Positions 43,092 to 50,855 of a stretch of DNA of 64,000 nt are shown piece after piece. The translations under genes were made by a program, and so were the position numbers. The stretch lies in contig CAVXIQ010000001.1 in the NCBI GenBank assembly GCA_963761905.1, positions 124,001-188,000 on the forward strand, in the 5' to 3' direction. Numbering within the stretch: the stretch's first letter is position 1; every line of letters begins with the position of its first letter. The DNA comes from Gaiellasilicea sp963761905. GTDB lineage: Bacteria; Actinomycetota; Thermoleophilia; Gaiellales; Gaiellaceae. The notes under the pieces were generated by a model. That model saw only the letters and a list, made by a program, of their open reading frames with translations. It was not told the DNA's origin and did not search any database.

Positions 43092-44429
43092 GTGACTCCA
43101 CAGCGCCGAACCGCGCTCGTCTCGGTCGGCGCGGCGGTCGTGCTGCTCTCGCTGAAGCTCGGAGTCGGGCTCGCGAGCGGCAGCCTCGGGCTCGTCTCCG
43201 AGGCCCTCCACTCCGGGACCGATCTCGTTGCTGCGCTCCTGACCCTCTTCGCGATCGGCGTCGCCGGGCGGCCTGCCGATGCCGGCCACCAGTACGGTCA
43301 CGGGAAGGCCGAGCACCTGGCGGCCCTCGCCGAGGCATCGGTGCTCGCGCTCGTCAGCCTCGTCGTCGCTGCGCTCGCTCTGGCGCGGCTCGGCGGCGCG
43401 CTCGAGCGGGAGGTCGAGACGGCCTGGTGGGTGTTTGCCGCGGTCGCGGTCGTGCTCGCGATCGACGTCTCCCGCACGTTCGTCTCCTATCGCGCGGCGC
43501 GTCGGTACGCGAGCGAGGCGCTCCTCTCGAACGCGCTCCATTTCGGGAGCGATCTCGTCGGGACGCTCGCCGTTCTCGGCGGGCTCGTGCTCGCCGCCAC
43601 CGGTTACCCGCAGGGCGACTCGATCGCTGCCCTCTTCGTCGCGGCGCTCGTGCTCCTCGCGGCGGGTCGGCTGATTCGCCGCAACGTCGATGTCCTGATG
43701 GATCGCGCTCCGGCCGACGCAGAGGAGGCGGCCCGGCTGGCGATCGCGGCGGTCGAGCCGCCGGTCGAGCTCTCGCGGCTCCGGCTCCGGCAGGCGGGCG
43801 GCGACACCTTCGCGGACGTCGTGATCGCGGTCTCGGCTGCGGACGCCGTCGCTCAGGGGCACGCGCTCGCGGATCGCGTCGAGGCGGCGGTCGAGCGCGT
43901 GCTTCCCGGCAGCGACGTCGTCGTCCACGTCGAGCCTCGTGACGACGAGGCGGCGCTGCAGGAGCGCGCCCACGCCGCCGCGCTCTCGGTTCCGCGCGTC
44001 CGCGAGATCCACAACCTCAGCCTCGTCACGCTCGACGGCGCGGTCGAGCTCTCGCTCCACCTGAAGCTTCCCGGCGAGCTCTCGCTCGAGGACGCCCATC
44101 AGACGGCGGAGGAGGTCGAGCGGGCGATCTGCGCCGCAGTCCCGGAGATCGCGTCGGTGCAGTCGCATCTCGAGCCGCTCGCCCAGGCGAGCCCGGCGGT
44201 CGAGCTCGACCACCGCGAGATCGAGCGGATCGTGGGGTCTGTTGCAGGGGGAGCGCCGCGGGAGGTGCGGCTGCTCCGGACCGACGAGGGGCTCGTCGCC
44301 TTCCTGACCCTCGGCCTCGACCCTGCGTCGACGCTCGCCGACGCGCACGCGCGGGCCAGCGAGATCGAGCACCGGCTGCGAGAGCAGCACCCGGAGATCG
44401 CCGACGTGATCGTCCACACGGAACCGTAG
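43092..44429 (+). CDS. Cation diffusion facilitator transporter with long C-terminal region
   Basis: 445 residues, versus about 300 for simple CDF proteins. Six helices in residues 1-205 with metal sites SEALHSGTD and SNALHFGSD and the GHGKAEHLAAL loop. Residues about 210-445 hold what look like two successive CDF cytoplasmic domains (VDVLMDRAP...VHVEP and LSLVTLDGAVELSLHLKLPGELSLEDAH...VIVHTEP). Exports divalent metal such as Zn, Fe or Mn; specificity unknown. Confidence 0.9.
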   Translation: MTPQRRTALVSVGAAVVLLSLKLGVGLASGSLGLVSEALHSGTDLVAALLTLFAIGVAGRPADAGHQYGHGKAEHLAALAEASVLALVSLVVAALALARLGGALEREVETAWWVFAAVAVVLAIDVSRTFVSYRAARRYASEALLSNALHFGSDLVGTLAVLGGLVLAATGYPQGDSIAALFVAALVLLAAGRLIRRNVDVLMDRAPADAEEAARLAIAAVEPPVELSRLRLRQAGGDTFADVVIAVSAADAVAQGHALADRVEAAVERVLPGSDVVVHVEPRDDEAALQERAHAAALSVPRVREIHNLSLVTLDGAVELSLHLKLPGELSLEDAHQTAEEVERAICAAVPEIASVQSHLEPLAQASPAVELDHREIERIVGSVAGGAPREVRLLRTDEGLVAFLTLGLDPASTLADAHARASEIEHRLREQHPEIADVIVHTEP

Positions 44430-44432
44430 GCT
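44427..44432 (+). promoter_or_regulatory. Putative -10 box TAGGCT overlapping the CDF stop
   Basis: Seven nt before the FAH-family ATG at 44440. Confidence 0.4.
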
Positions 44433-44439
44433 CCGCGCG

Positions 44440-45273
44440 ATGCGCCTCTGCATGTTCCATCCGCTCGACCACCCACTGGAGCGCGGCTGGGTGGGGCGGA
44501 TCGACGGCGATCGCGTCGTCCACCTGGCCGCGCAGACGCTGCAGTCGTTCTTCACGGGCGGCTCGTCGGCGCGGGAGCACGCGGAGTACCGCCTCGACGA
44601 GGTGCAGCTCCTCGCGCCGGTGCTCCACCCGCCGGCCGTGCGCGACTTCTACGCCTTCGAGCAGCACGTCGCGACGGCCCGCGCCTCGCGCGGGCTCGAG
44701 GTGCCGCCGGAGTGGTACGAGCAACCCGTCTTCTACTTCTCCAACCCGGCCGCGATCTTCGGTCCAGACGCCGAGATCCCGTACCCGGAGGGGACGGCGG
44801 AGCTCGACTACGAGCTCGAGGTCGCCGCCGTGATCGGCGCCGAGGGCGCGATCGCCGGCTTCACGATCCTGAACGACTGGTCGGCGCGCGACCTCCAGCG
44901 CGAGGAGATGAAGGTCGGGCTCGGCCCGGCGAAGGGGAAGGACTTCGCGACGTCAATCGGCCCGGTCGTCGTGACTGTGGACGAGTTCCCGGGCGACGAG
45001 GCGGAAATGACCGCGCGGGTGAACGGCGAGGAGCGCTCGCGCGGGAACCTGCGCGACCTCCACTTCTCGTGGGAGCGGATCCGCGAGCACGCGGCTCGGA
45101 ACACGGTGTTGCGTCCCGGCGACCTGCTCGGCTCGGGCACTGTCGGGAGCGGCTGCATCCTCGAGCTGGGCGACGGGCGCTGGCTGAAGCCCGGCGATGT
45201 GGTGGAGCTGGAGGTCGAGGGAATTGGCGTGCTTCGCAACTCGGTTTCGGACACGTCGGGATTAGACATGTGA
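44440..45273 (+). CDS. Fumarylacetoacetate hydrolase family protein
   Basis: 277 residues. FAH signature region: YFSNPAAIFGPDAEIPYPEGTAELDYELEVAAVIG (metal Glu residues), ILNDWSARDLQREEMKVGLGPAKGKDFATSIGP and LLGSGTVGSGCILELGDGRWLKPGD. Next to hppD and hmgA, it most likely cleaves fumarylacetoacetate to fumarate and acetoacetate, ending tyrosine breakdown; other FAH-family hydrolases are possible. Confidence 0.9.
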   Translation: MRLCMFHPLDHPLERGWVGRIDGDRVVHLAAQTLQSFFTGGSSAREHAEYRLDEVQLLAPVLHPPAVRDFYAFEQHVATARASRGLEVPPEWYEQPVFYFSNPAAIFGPDAEIPYPEGTAELDYELEVAAVIGAEGAIAGFTILNDWSARDLQREEMKVGLGPAKGKDFATSIGPVVVTVDEFPGDEAEMTARVNGEERSRGNLRDLHFSWERIREHAARNTVLRPGDLLGSGTVGSGCILELGDGRWLKPGDVVELEVEGIGVLRNSVSDTSGLDM

Positions 45274-45285
45274 TCTGCATGTGAT
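45267..45285 (+). promoter_or_regulatory. Two direct repeats CATGTGAT, candidate VapB operator
   Basis: CATGTGAT at 45267-45274 and 45278-45285, 11 bases apart (one helical turn), directly upstream of the vapB -10 box. Direct repeats of this size fit a ribbon-helix-helix antitoxin. Confidence 0.5.
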
Positions 45286-45290
45286 ATGGT
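45285..45290 (+). promoter_or_regulatory. Putative -10 box TATGGT of vapBC
   Basis: Seven nt before the ATG at 45298; overlaps the end of the second operator repeat and supports the shorter VapB start. Confidence 0.45.
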
Positions 45291-45297
45291 GCAGTGC

Positions 45298-45525
45298 ATG
45301 CCCCACCTCCAGATCCGCAACGTCCCAGCCCCGCTGCACCGTACGCTCAAGGCCCGAGCAGCCCACAGCGGGCTCTCGTTGTCCGACTACCTCCTGAACG
45401 AGATCAGGGAGTTCGCTGCGGTGCCGACGCCAGAGGAGATGCGCGAGCGGCTCGCATTGCTCTCCAGCGAGGATCCACCCGAGAGCTCTGCCGACGCAAT
45501 CCGCGCCGAGCGTGATCGTTCTTGA
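45298..45525 (+). CDS. vapB: VapB/FitA-type ribbon-helix-helix antitoxin
   Basis: 75 residues. PHLQIRNVPAPLHRTLKARAAHSGLSLSDYLLNEI is the FitA/VapB RHH DNA-binding unit; the C-tail (MRERLALLSSEDPPESSADAIRAERD) would wrap the toxin. ATG 45298 is chosen over ATG 45286 because it fits the family start and the -10 spacing. Overlaps vapC by 14 bases. Confidence 0.9.
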   Translation: MPHLQIRNVPAPLHRTLKARAAHSGLSLSDYLLNEIREFAAVPTPEEMRERLALLSSEDPPESSADAIRAERDRS

Positions 45526-45910
45526 CGCCTCGGCGGCCGTCGACCTCGTTCTGAGAAGACCGGAGCGAGGGCCATGGGTCGCCGAGCGCGTGCTCGCCGG
45601 CGGTTCGCTGCACAGCACGCACCTGATCGATCTGGAGGTCGCGTCTGCGTTGAGGCGCTTCGTCGCAACAGGAACGGTGAGCGTCGAGCGGGCACGGCAA
45701 GGGCTCGACGTCTTCATGGGGCTCGCGATCACGCGGCACCCGCCGCGGGTTCTCCTCGAGCGGATCTGGGCGCTGCGCTCGTCTCTGACGGCGTACGACG
45801 CCAGCTATGTCGCGCTCGCCGAGGCGCTCAACGCGTCTCTCGTGACGACCGACGAGAGGCTAGCGCGCGCGGGCGGCCATCGTGCGATCGTCTCGGCGTT
45901 CCCCGGCTGA
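45512..45910 (+). CDS. vapC: VapC-type PIN-domain toxin
   Basis: 132-residue PIN ribonuclease. Acidic residues Asp5 (IVLDASAA), Glu42 (LIDLEVASALRR), Asp96 (LTAYDASYVALAE) and Asp114 (LVTTDERLA) form the metal-binding active site, all intact. Such toxins cut tRNA or rRNA when the antitoxin is lost. It sits between the FAH-family gene and hmgA. Confidence 0.93.
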   Translation: MIVLDASAAVDLVLRRPERGPWVAERVLAGGSLHSTHLIDLEVASALRRFVATGTVSVERARQGLDVFMGLAITRHPPRVLLERIWALRSSLTAYDASYVALAEALNASLVTTDERLARAGGHRAIVSAFPG

Positions 45911-45914
45911 CCAT

Positions 45915-45920
45915 TATCCT
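45915..45920 (+). promoter_or_regulatory. Putative -10 box TATCCT of hmgA
   Basis: Six nt before the hmgA ATG at 45927, so hmgA need not depend on vapBC transcription. Confidence 0.4.
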
Positions 45921-45926
45921 CCGGCC

Positions 45927-47120
45927 ATGCCCTTCTACCAGCGCCTCGGCGACGTTCCCCGCAAGCGCCACATCCAGTTCCGCGACAACGGGACGCTCCT
46001 GACCGAGGAGGTCATGGGGATGGAGGGCTTCTCCGGGATGGAGTCGATCCTCTACCACCTCCAGTCGCCCTGCCGCGTGATGGAGGTCGGCGACTTCGAG
46101 CCGATCGAGCGCGACGAGTGGGTGCCCGATACGCATCAGCACCGGCTCTTCGACACGAAGGAGATCGGCGCGGAGGGCGACGAGATCTCAGGGAGGCGGC
46201 TCCTGATGTGGAACAACGACGTCGAGATCTCGATCTGCCGGCCGGCAGAGCGGATGGAGACGTTCTTCCGGAACGGCGAGCGCGACGAGGTGATCTTCGT
46301 CCACGAGGGCTCGGGCACGCTCGAGACGATCTTCGGCGACCTGCCCTACAAGGACGGCGACTACGTGGTCGTCCCGCGCGGCACGACGTACCGGTTCGTC
46401 CCGGACGGAGAGCAGCGCCATCTCGTCTTCGAAACGCCGGGCCTGATCGAGATCCCGAAGCGGTATCGGAACCAGTACGGCCAGATCCTCGAGGGCGCGC
46501 CGTACTACCACCGCGACATCCATCCGCCCGCGATGCTGAACACCCACCGCGATCGCGGCGAGTACCCGGTCAAGGTGCGCGTCCGCGACGGCTACCAGAC
46601 CTACGTCGTCGACTACCACCCGTTCGACGTCGTCGGCTGGGACGGCTACCTCTATCCGTGGACGTTCTCGATCCACGACTTCGAGCCGATCACGGGCCGG
46701 ATCCACCAGCCGCCGCCCGCACACCAGACCTTCCAGGGCAAGAACTTCGTGATCTGCTCGTTCTGCCCGCGCAAGCTCGACTTCGACCCGGAGGCGGTGC
46801 CGATCCCGTACCACCACTCGAATCTCCAGTCGGAGGAGATGATCTATTACGTCTCCGGCAACTTCGGCTCGCGGAAGGGCGTCGACGTCGGCTCGATCAC
46901 GCTCCACCCGTCCGGGCTGCCGCACGGGCCACAGCCGGGGCTCGCGGAGAAGGCGATCGGCCTGCACGAGACCGGCGAGCTCGCCGTCATGTGCGACACC
47001 TTCTATCCGCTGAGGCTGTCGAAGCTCTCCAAGGAGCTCGACAACGGCATCTACGCGATGTCGTGGTACGAGCCCGCCGACGGTGAGGTCACCGAGGCGG
47101 GGCTCACCTCGCACCTCTAG
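45927..47120 (+). CDS. hmgA: Homogentisate 1,2-dioxygenase
   Basis: 397 residues, bacterial short form. Opens the homogentisate ring to maleylacetoacetate. Segments: FRDNGTLLTEEVMGMEGFSG, RDEVIFVHEGSGTLETIFGDL, GWDGYLYPWTFSIHDFEPITGRIHQPPPAHQTF, then YYVSGNFGSRKGVDVGSITLHPSGLPHGPQPG with the iron His residues and nearby Glu. ATG 45927 gives the usual start and has its own -10 box. A maleylacetoacetate isomerase is not evident nearby, though a GST-fold gene lies at 60581. Confidence 0.95.
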   Translation: MPFYQRLGDVPRKRHIQFRDNGTLLTEEVMGMEGFSGMESILYHLQSPCRVMEVGDFEPIERDEWVPDTHQHRLFDTKEIGAEGDEISGRRLLMWNNDVEISICRPAERMETFFRNGERDEVIFVHEGSGTLETIFGDLPYKDGDYVVVPRGTTYRFVPDGEQRHLVFETPGLIEIPKRYRNQYGQILEGAPYYHRDIHPPAMLNTHRDRGEYPVKVRVRDGYQTYVVDYHPFDVVGWDGYLYPWTFSIHDFEPITGRIHQPPPAHQTFQGKNFVICSFCPRKLDFDPEAVPIPYHHSNLQSEEMIYYVSGNFGSRKGVDVGSITLHPSGLPHGPQPGLAEKAIGLHETGELAVMCDTFYPLRLSKLSKELDNGIYAMSWYEPADGEVTEAGLTSHL

Positions 47121-47125
47121 CGCAG

Positions 47126-47719
47126 TTGCGGCTCGTCCTCGATTGGGACGGGACCGTCACCGTCCGCGACTCGCTCGTCCAGGTGATCCACGAATTCGGC
47201 GATCCGCTGCTGCTTGCGGCGCTCGAGCCGCGCGTCGGCGTCGATCTGACGCTGCACGAGGAGATCGCGCTCGAGTTCGCGGCGATCACGACGCCGCTCG
47301 AATCGGTCGTTGCCTGGGTGGTGGAGAACGTCGAGGTGCGGCCTGGGCTTCAGGAGCTCGCAACGTTCGACCCGCTCGTGATCTCGGCGGGGTTCCAGGA
47401 GCTGATCCAACCGGTGCTCGCGCGCGAGGACATCGAACTCGAGGTCCTGGCGAACCGGGTGGATGCTCGTCCGGGCGGCTGGAACGTGTGTTTTCGGGAC
47501 GAAGCGGTGTGCGCTGCCTGCGGCGAGCCCTGCAAGCGAGGCGGGCTCGCAGGCGAGCCGTACGTCTATGTCGGGGACGGGTACTCGGATCGCTGTGCCG
47601 CTCTTGCCGCCGCACGCATCTTCGCGCGCGACTCGCTCGCGACCCACCTCGACGAGCTCGGGCGTCGCTTCGAGCCGTTCGACGATCTCGCGGACGTTGC
47701 CGCCGCGCTCGCCCGCTAA
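47126..47719 (+). CDS. HAD-superfamily phosphatase (phosphoserine phosphatase/MtnX-like)
   Basis: 197 residues. Motif I DWDGTVT (Asp6, Asp8), motif II VISAGF, motif III Lys likely in CKRGG, and motif IV YVGDGYSDRCAA. A Cys cluster (VCAACGEPCK) near 131-138 is unusual. Substrate unknown; its position 5 bases after hmgA suggests co-transcription only. TTG start. Confidence 0.85.
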   Translation: MRLVLDWDGTVTVRDSLVQVIHEFGDPLLLAALEPRVGVDLTLHEEIALEFAAITTPLESVVAWVVENVEVRPGLQELATFDPLVISAGFQELIQPVLAREDIELEVLANRVDARPGGWNVCFRDEAVCAACGEPCKRGGLAGEPYVYVGDGYSDRCAALAAARIFARDSLATHLDELGRRFEPFDDLADVAAALAR

Positions 47720-47860
47720 GCCCACGGCTGCTCGACGGTCGTGAGCGGCGGCCCGTGCCAGCGACCCTTCCCGCCTTCGCCCTGCGCGGTTGGGGTGCCG
47801 CGCCAGCTACAGTCGCAGCCGTCGTTTCACGAGTCGGACCCAATCTTTTTTGATCAGCGT

Positions 47861-47877
47861 GAGCCAGTTGCTGGCTC
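47861..47877 (+). promoter_or_regulatory. 17-bp inverted repeat before malE, candidate operator
   Basis: GAGCCAG-TTG-CTGGCTC ends 14 nt before the ATG at 47892, just ahead of the SD (GAGGGAG, 47881-47887). Could be a sugar-responsive repressor site or an mRNA hairpin. The remainder of 47720-47860 shows no gene; I see no clear -35/-10. Confidence 0.4.
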
Positions 47878-47891
47878 CAGAGGGAGAACGA

Positions 47892-49142
47892 ATGAACAGT
47901 CTGAGCAAGCGCACCGTCACCGTCCTGGTCACCATGGCCATGGCGCTCGTGGCAGTGCTTCTCGTCGCAGGCCCGTCGGTCGCGGCGAAGCGGGCGCCCG
48001 CCAGCACGGTCACGATCTGGACGGACGCCGACCGCAAGGCCGCCGTCGACCGGATCGCCTCCGCCTGGGGAACCGCGCGCGGCGTCAACGTCGTCGTCGT
48101 CCAGAAGGAGTTCGGCAAGATCCGCGACGATCTGAAGACCGTCCAGGCCGACACGGCGCCCGACGTGATCGTCGGCGCGCACGACTGGACGGGCGACCTG
48201 GCCGCGAGCGGCCTCGTCCTCCCGCTCAACCCGCGGCGGACGGTGAAGGCCAAGTTCCCGCAGTACGCGCTGAACGCCTTCTCCTATGGCACGGCCGTCA
48301 AGAAGCTCTACGGCGCGCCTGTCGTGATCGAGAACATCGGGCTCGTGGTCAACACGCGGCTCGCGAAGGTGCCGACGAGCTTCGCGCAGCTCCAGGCCTC
48401 GGCGCTGGCGTTCAAGAAGAAGAAGGCGGGCAACATCGCGATCGCCGTGCAGCAGGGCGCGGCCGGTGACGCGTACCACATGTATCCGTTCTTCTCCGGG
48501 CTGTGCGGCTACGTCTTCGGGACGAACCGGGCCGGCAACCTCGATCCGTCCGACATCGGGCTCAACAACCCCGTGTTCCTGAAGAACGCCGCTCGGATCG
48601 ACAACTGGAACAAGCTGGGGCTCGTCAACGCGAAGGTCGACGACGGCGCCGCCTCGAACGCGTTCCTCACCGGGAAGGCCGCCTACTGGGTGACCGGTCC
48701 CTGGAACGTCGACCGGATCAAGAAGGCCGGGATCAGGTTCCAGGTCACGCAGGTGCCCTCGATCAACTGCAAGGCCGTGCCGTTCCTCGGCTCGCAGGGC
48801 TTCATGGTGACCAAGTTCTCGACCGCGCACGGGGTCGAGAGCGCGGCGAAGGACCTCGTCGGCGACTACATGATGAGCGCCAACTCGCAGCTGGCCCTCA
48901 GCGCCGCGAACGGTCGCTACCCGGCTAACATCGACGCCGCGAAGCGGGTCAAGGATCCCGTCCTGGCGCAGTTCGGCAAGGCGGGCACCGGCGGCGTCCC
49001 GATGCCGAACATCCCGCAGATGGGCAGCGTCTGGAGCGATCTCGGCGCGGCGTGGGTCAAGTCGACGAAGGGCTCGGGCGCCGTCAGGGCCCGCGTCTCC
49101 TTCTCGGTCGCGGCTCGCAACATCGCGAACAAGATCGGCTAG
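47892..49142 (+). CDS. Extracellular maltose/maltodextrin-type sugar-binding protein
   Basis: 416 residues; signal sequence VTVLVTMAMALVAVLLVAGPSVAA. MalE-like family 1 binding protein: VTIWTDADRKAAVDRIASAWG, DTAPDVIVGAHDWTGDLAASGLVLPL, AAYWVTGPWNVDRIKKAGI and LGSQGFMVTKFS. No lipobox Cys right after the signal, so possibly soluble or anchored otherwise. Followed by MalF/MalG permeases and amylases, so maltodextrin is the likely ligand. Confidence 0.93.
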   Translation: MNSLSKRTVTVLVTMAMALVAVLLVAGPSVAAKRAPASTVTIWTDADRKAAVDRIASAWGTARGVNVVVVQKEFGKIRDDLKTVQADTAPDVIVGAHDWTGDLAASGLVLPLNPRRTVKAKFPQYALNAFSYGTAVKKLYGAPVVIENIGLVVNTRLAKVPTSFAQLQASALAFKKKKAGNIAIAVQQGAAGDAYHMYPFFSGLCGYVFGTNRAGNLDPSDIGLNNPVFLKNAARIDNWNKLGLVNAKVDDGAASNAFLTGKAAYWVTGPWNVDRIKKAGIRFQVTQVPSINCKAVPFLGSQGFMVTKFSTAHGVESAAKDLVGDYMMSANSQLALSAANGRYPANIDAAKRVKDPVLAQFGKAGTGGVPMPNIPQMGSVWSDLGAAWVKSTKGSGAVRARVSFSVAARNIANKIG

Positions 49143-49158
49143 TCGGATCAGTACGGCT

Positions 49159-49188
49159 GGGTGGGGCGTCCGCAGGGGCGCCCCACCC
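49159..49188 (+). terminator. 10-bp stem-loop between malE and malF
   Basis: GGGTGGGGCG (49159-49168) pairs perfectly with CGCCCCACCC (49179-49188) around a 10-base loop. Likely an attenuator or mRNA stabiliser that lowers malF/malG relative to malE. Confidence 0.6.
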
Positions 49189-49235
49189 TCCCCTCGGCAC
49201 CGGAGGAGCGTGGTCGTGACGACCCAGCTGAGCGC

Positions 49236-50855
49236 GTGAGCACGACCGCCGCACCCGTGCCGGAGGTTCCGCGCCCGAGCGCCGGCGTCGCGGCTTGGTC
49301 GATGCCCTCGCGGGCGGTCGCGGCGCTCTCGGGGCCGATCGGGCTCGCGCTCAAGTTGTTCCTCCTGGCGCTCGTCAACGCGCTCGCGGTCTGGGCCTCG
49401 GTGATCCTCGCGACGGACGAGAAGTGGATCGCGCTCGGCGTCCTCGTCATCGCCACCGCGGCGATCGACTTCGTCTACCTCTCGCGCCGGCGCTACCCGC
49501 TCAAGTTCCTGATCCCCGGCATCCTCTTCCTGCTCGCGTTCCAGCTGACGCCGATCGTCTACAACGCGAACATCGCCTTCTCGAACTGGTCGACGGGGCA
49601 CATCCTGTCGAAGGACGAGGCGATCCAGGGGATCCAGCGCAACTCGCTCGTCGAGTCCGCGGACGGCGGGGCCTACGTGATGGCGGCCGCTCGGGACGAG
49701 TCCGGCGAGCTCGTCCTCGTCCTGGTCGACGAGGAAACGGAGCAGGCCTTCCTCGGGACGTCGGAGGGGCTCGAGGAGATCGACGACGGAGTCGTGCGAC
49801 TCGACGCCGACGGCTTGATCAGCGGCGCACCCGACGGCGTCACCCTCGTCCCGGGCGACGAGCTGTTCGGGCTCGACCAGGAGCTCGCGTCCTTCACGGT
49901 CCCGGTCGGCGGCGACAGGGCAATCCGGCCCGAGGGTTTCGATTCGGCCCTCGAGCTCGCGCCCTCGCTCCGCTACGACGCGGGCACCGACACCTTCACG
50001 AGCATCGAGGACGGGGTCGTCTATCGAAACAACGACCGCGGGTCGTTCGTCGCCGCCGGCGGAGCCGAGCTCGAGCCGGGCTGGCGCACGGGCATCGGGT
50101 TCGACAACTTCGGCAGCGTGCTCAACGACCCGCTCGTCCGCGACCCGTTCCTGCGCGTCTTCGTCTGGACGTGCATCTTCGCGTCGCTGTGCGTGCTGCT
50201 CTCGTTCGCACTCGGCCTCTTCCTCGCGATCGTGCTCGACAAGCCGAAGCTGCGCTTCCAGCGGACCTACCGATCGCTCCTCGTGATCCCGTACGCCGTC
50301 CCGGGCTTCCTTTCGCTGCTCGTCTGGCAGGGGCTCCTGAACGACGACTTCGGCGTCGTCAACAACGTCCTCAACACCAACATTCCCTGGCTCTTCGACC
50401 CGATCTGGGCCAAGGTCTCGGTGATCCTCGTCAGCGTGTGGCTCACCGCGCCGTACTTCTTCCTCGTCGCGATGGGAGCGCTCCAGTCGATCCCCGCCGA
50501 GCTGACCGAGGCGGCCCGGGTCGACGGTGGCGGGCGCTGGCAGATCTTCCGCCGCGTCACGCTGCCGCTCCTCCTGATCGCGGTCGCTCCGCTCCTGATC
50601 GCGTCGTTCGCCTTCAACTTCAACAACTTCGGGAACATCTACCTGCTCACCGGGGGCGGGCCGGCGGCGGACGACCAGTCGGTCGCGGGCGCCACCGACA
50701 TCCTGATCACATACACCTACAAGATCGCCTTCGAGTCCGGAAAGGGGAACGACTACGGGCTCGCGAGCGCCGTCTCGATCCTGATCTTCTTCATCGTGGC
50801 GACGATCTCGGCGATCACCTTCTGGCGCTCCAAGTCCCTGGAGGAGGTCAAATGA
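49236..50855 (+). CDS. malF: Maltodextrin ABC transporter permease MalF
   Basis: 539 residues. N-terminal helices near 38-110, a large periplasmic-type loop of about 190 residues (GHILSKDEAIQGIQRNSLVES to GWRTGIGFDNFGSV) like the P2 loop of E. coli MalF, then six helices and the EAA motif AARVDGGGRWQIFRRVTLPLLL that docks the ATPase. GTG 49236 avoids starting inside the upstream hairpin (49161 is the longest frame). Stop overlaps malG (ATGA). Confidence 0.93.
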   Translation: MSTTAAPVPEVPRPSAGVAAWSMPSRAVAALSGPIGLALKLFLLALVNALAVWASVILATDEKWIALGVLVIATAAIDFVYLSRRRYPLKFLIPGILFLLAFQLTPIVYNANIAFSNWSTGHILSKDEAIQGIQRNSLVESADGGAYVMAAARDESGELVLVLVDEETEQAFLGTSEGLEEIDDGVVRLDADGLISGAPDGVTLVPGDELFGLDQELASFTVPVGGDRAIRPEGFDSALELAPSLRYDAGTDTFTSIEDGVVYRNNDRGSFVAAGGAELEPGWRTGIGFDNFGSVLNDPLVRDPFLRVFVWTCIFASLCVLLSFALGLFLAIVLDKPKLRFQRTYRSLLVIPYAVPGFLSLLVWQGLLNDDFGVVNNVLNTNIPWLFDPIWAKVSVILVSVWLTAPYFFLVAMGALQSIPAELTEAARVDGGGRWQIFRRVTLPLLLIAVAPLLIASFAFNFNNFGNIYLLTGGGPAADDQSVAGATDILITYTYKIAFESGKGNDYGLASAVSILIFFIVATISAITFWRSKSLEEVK

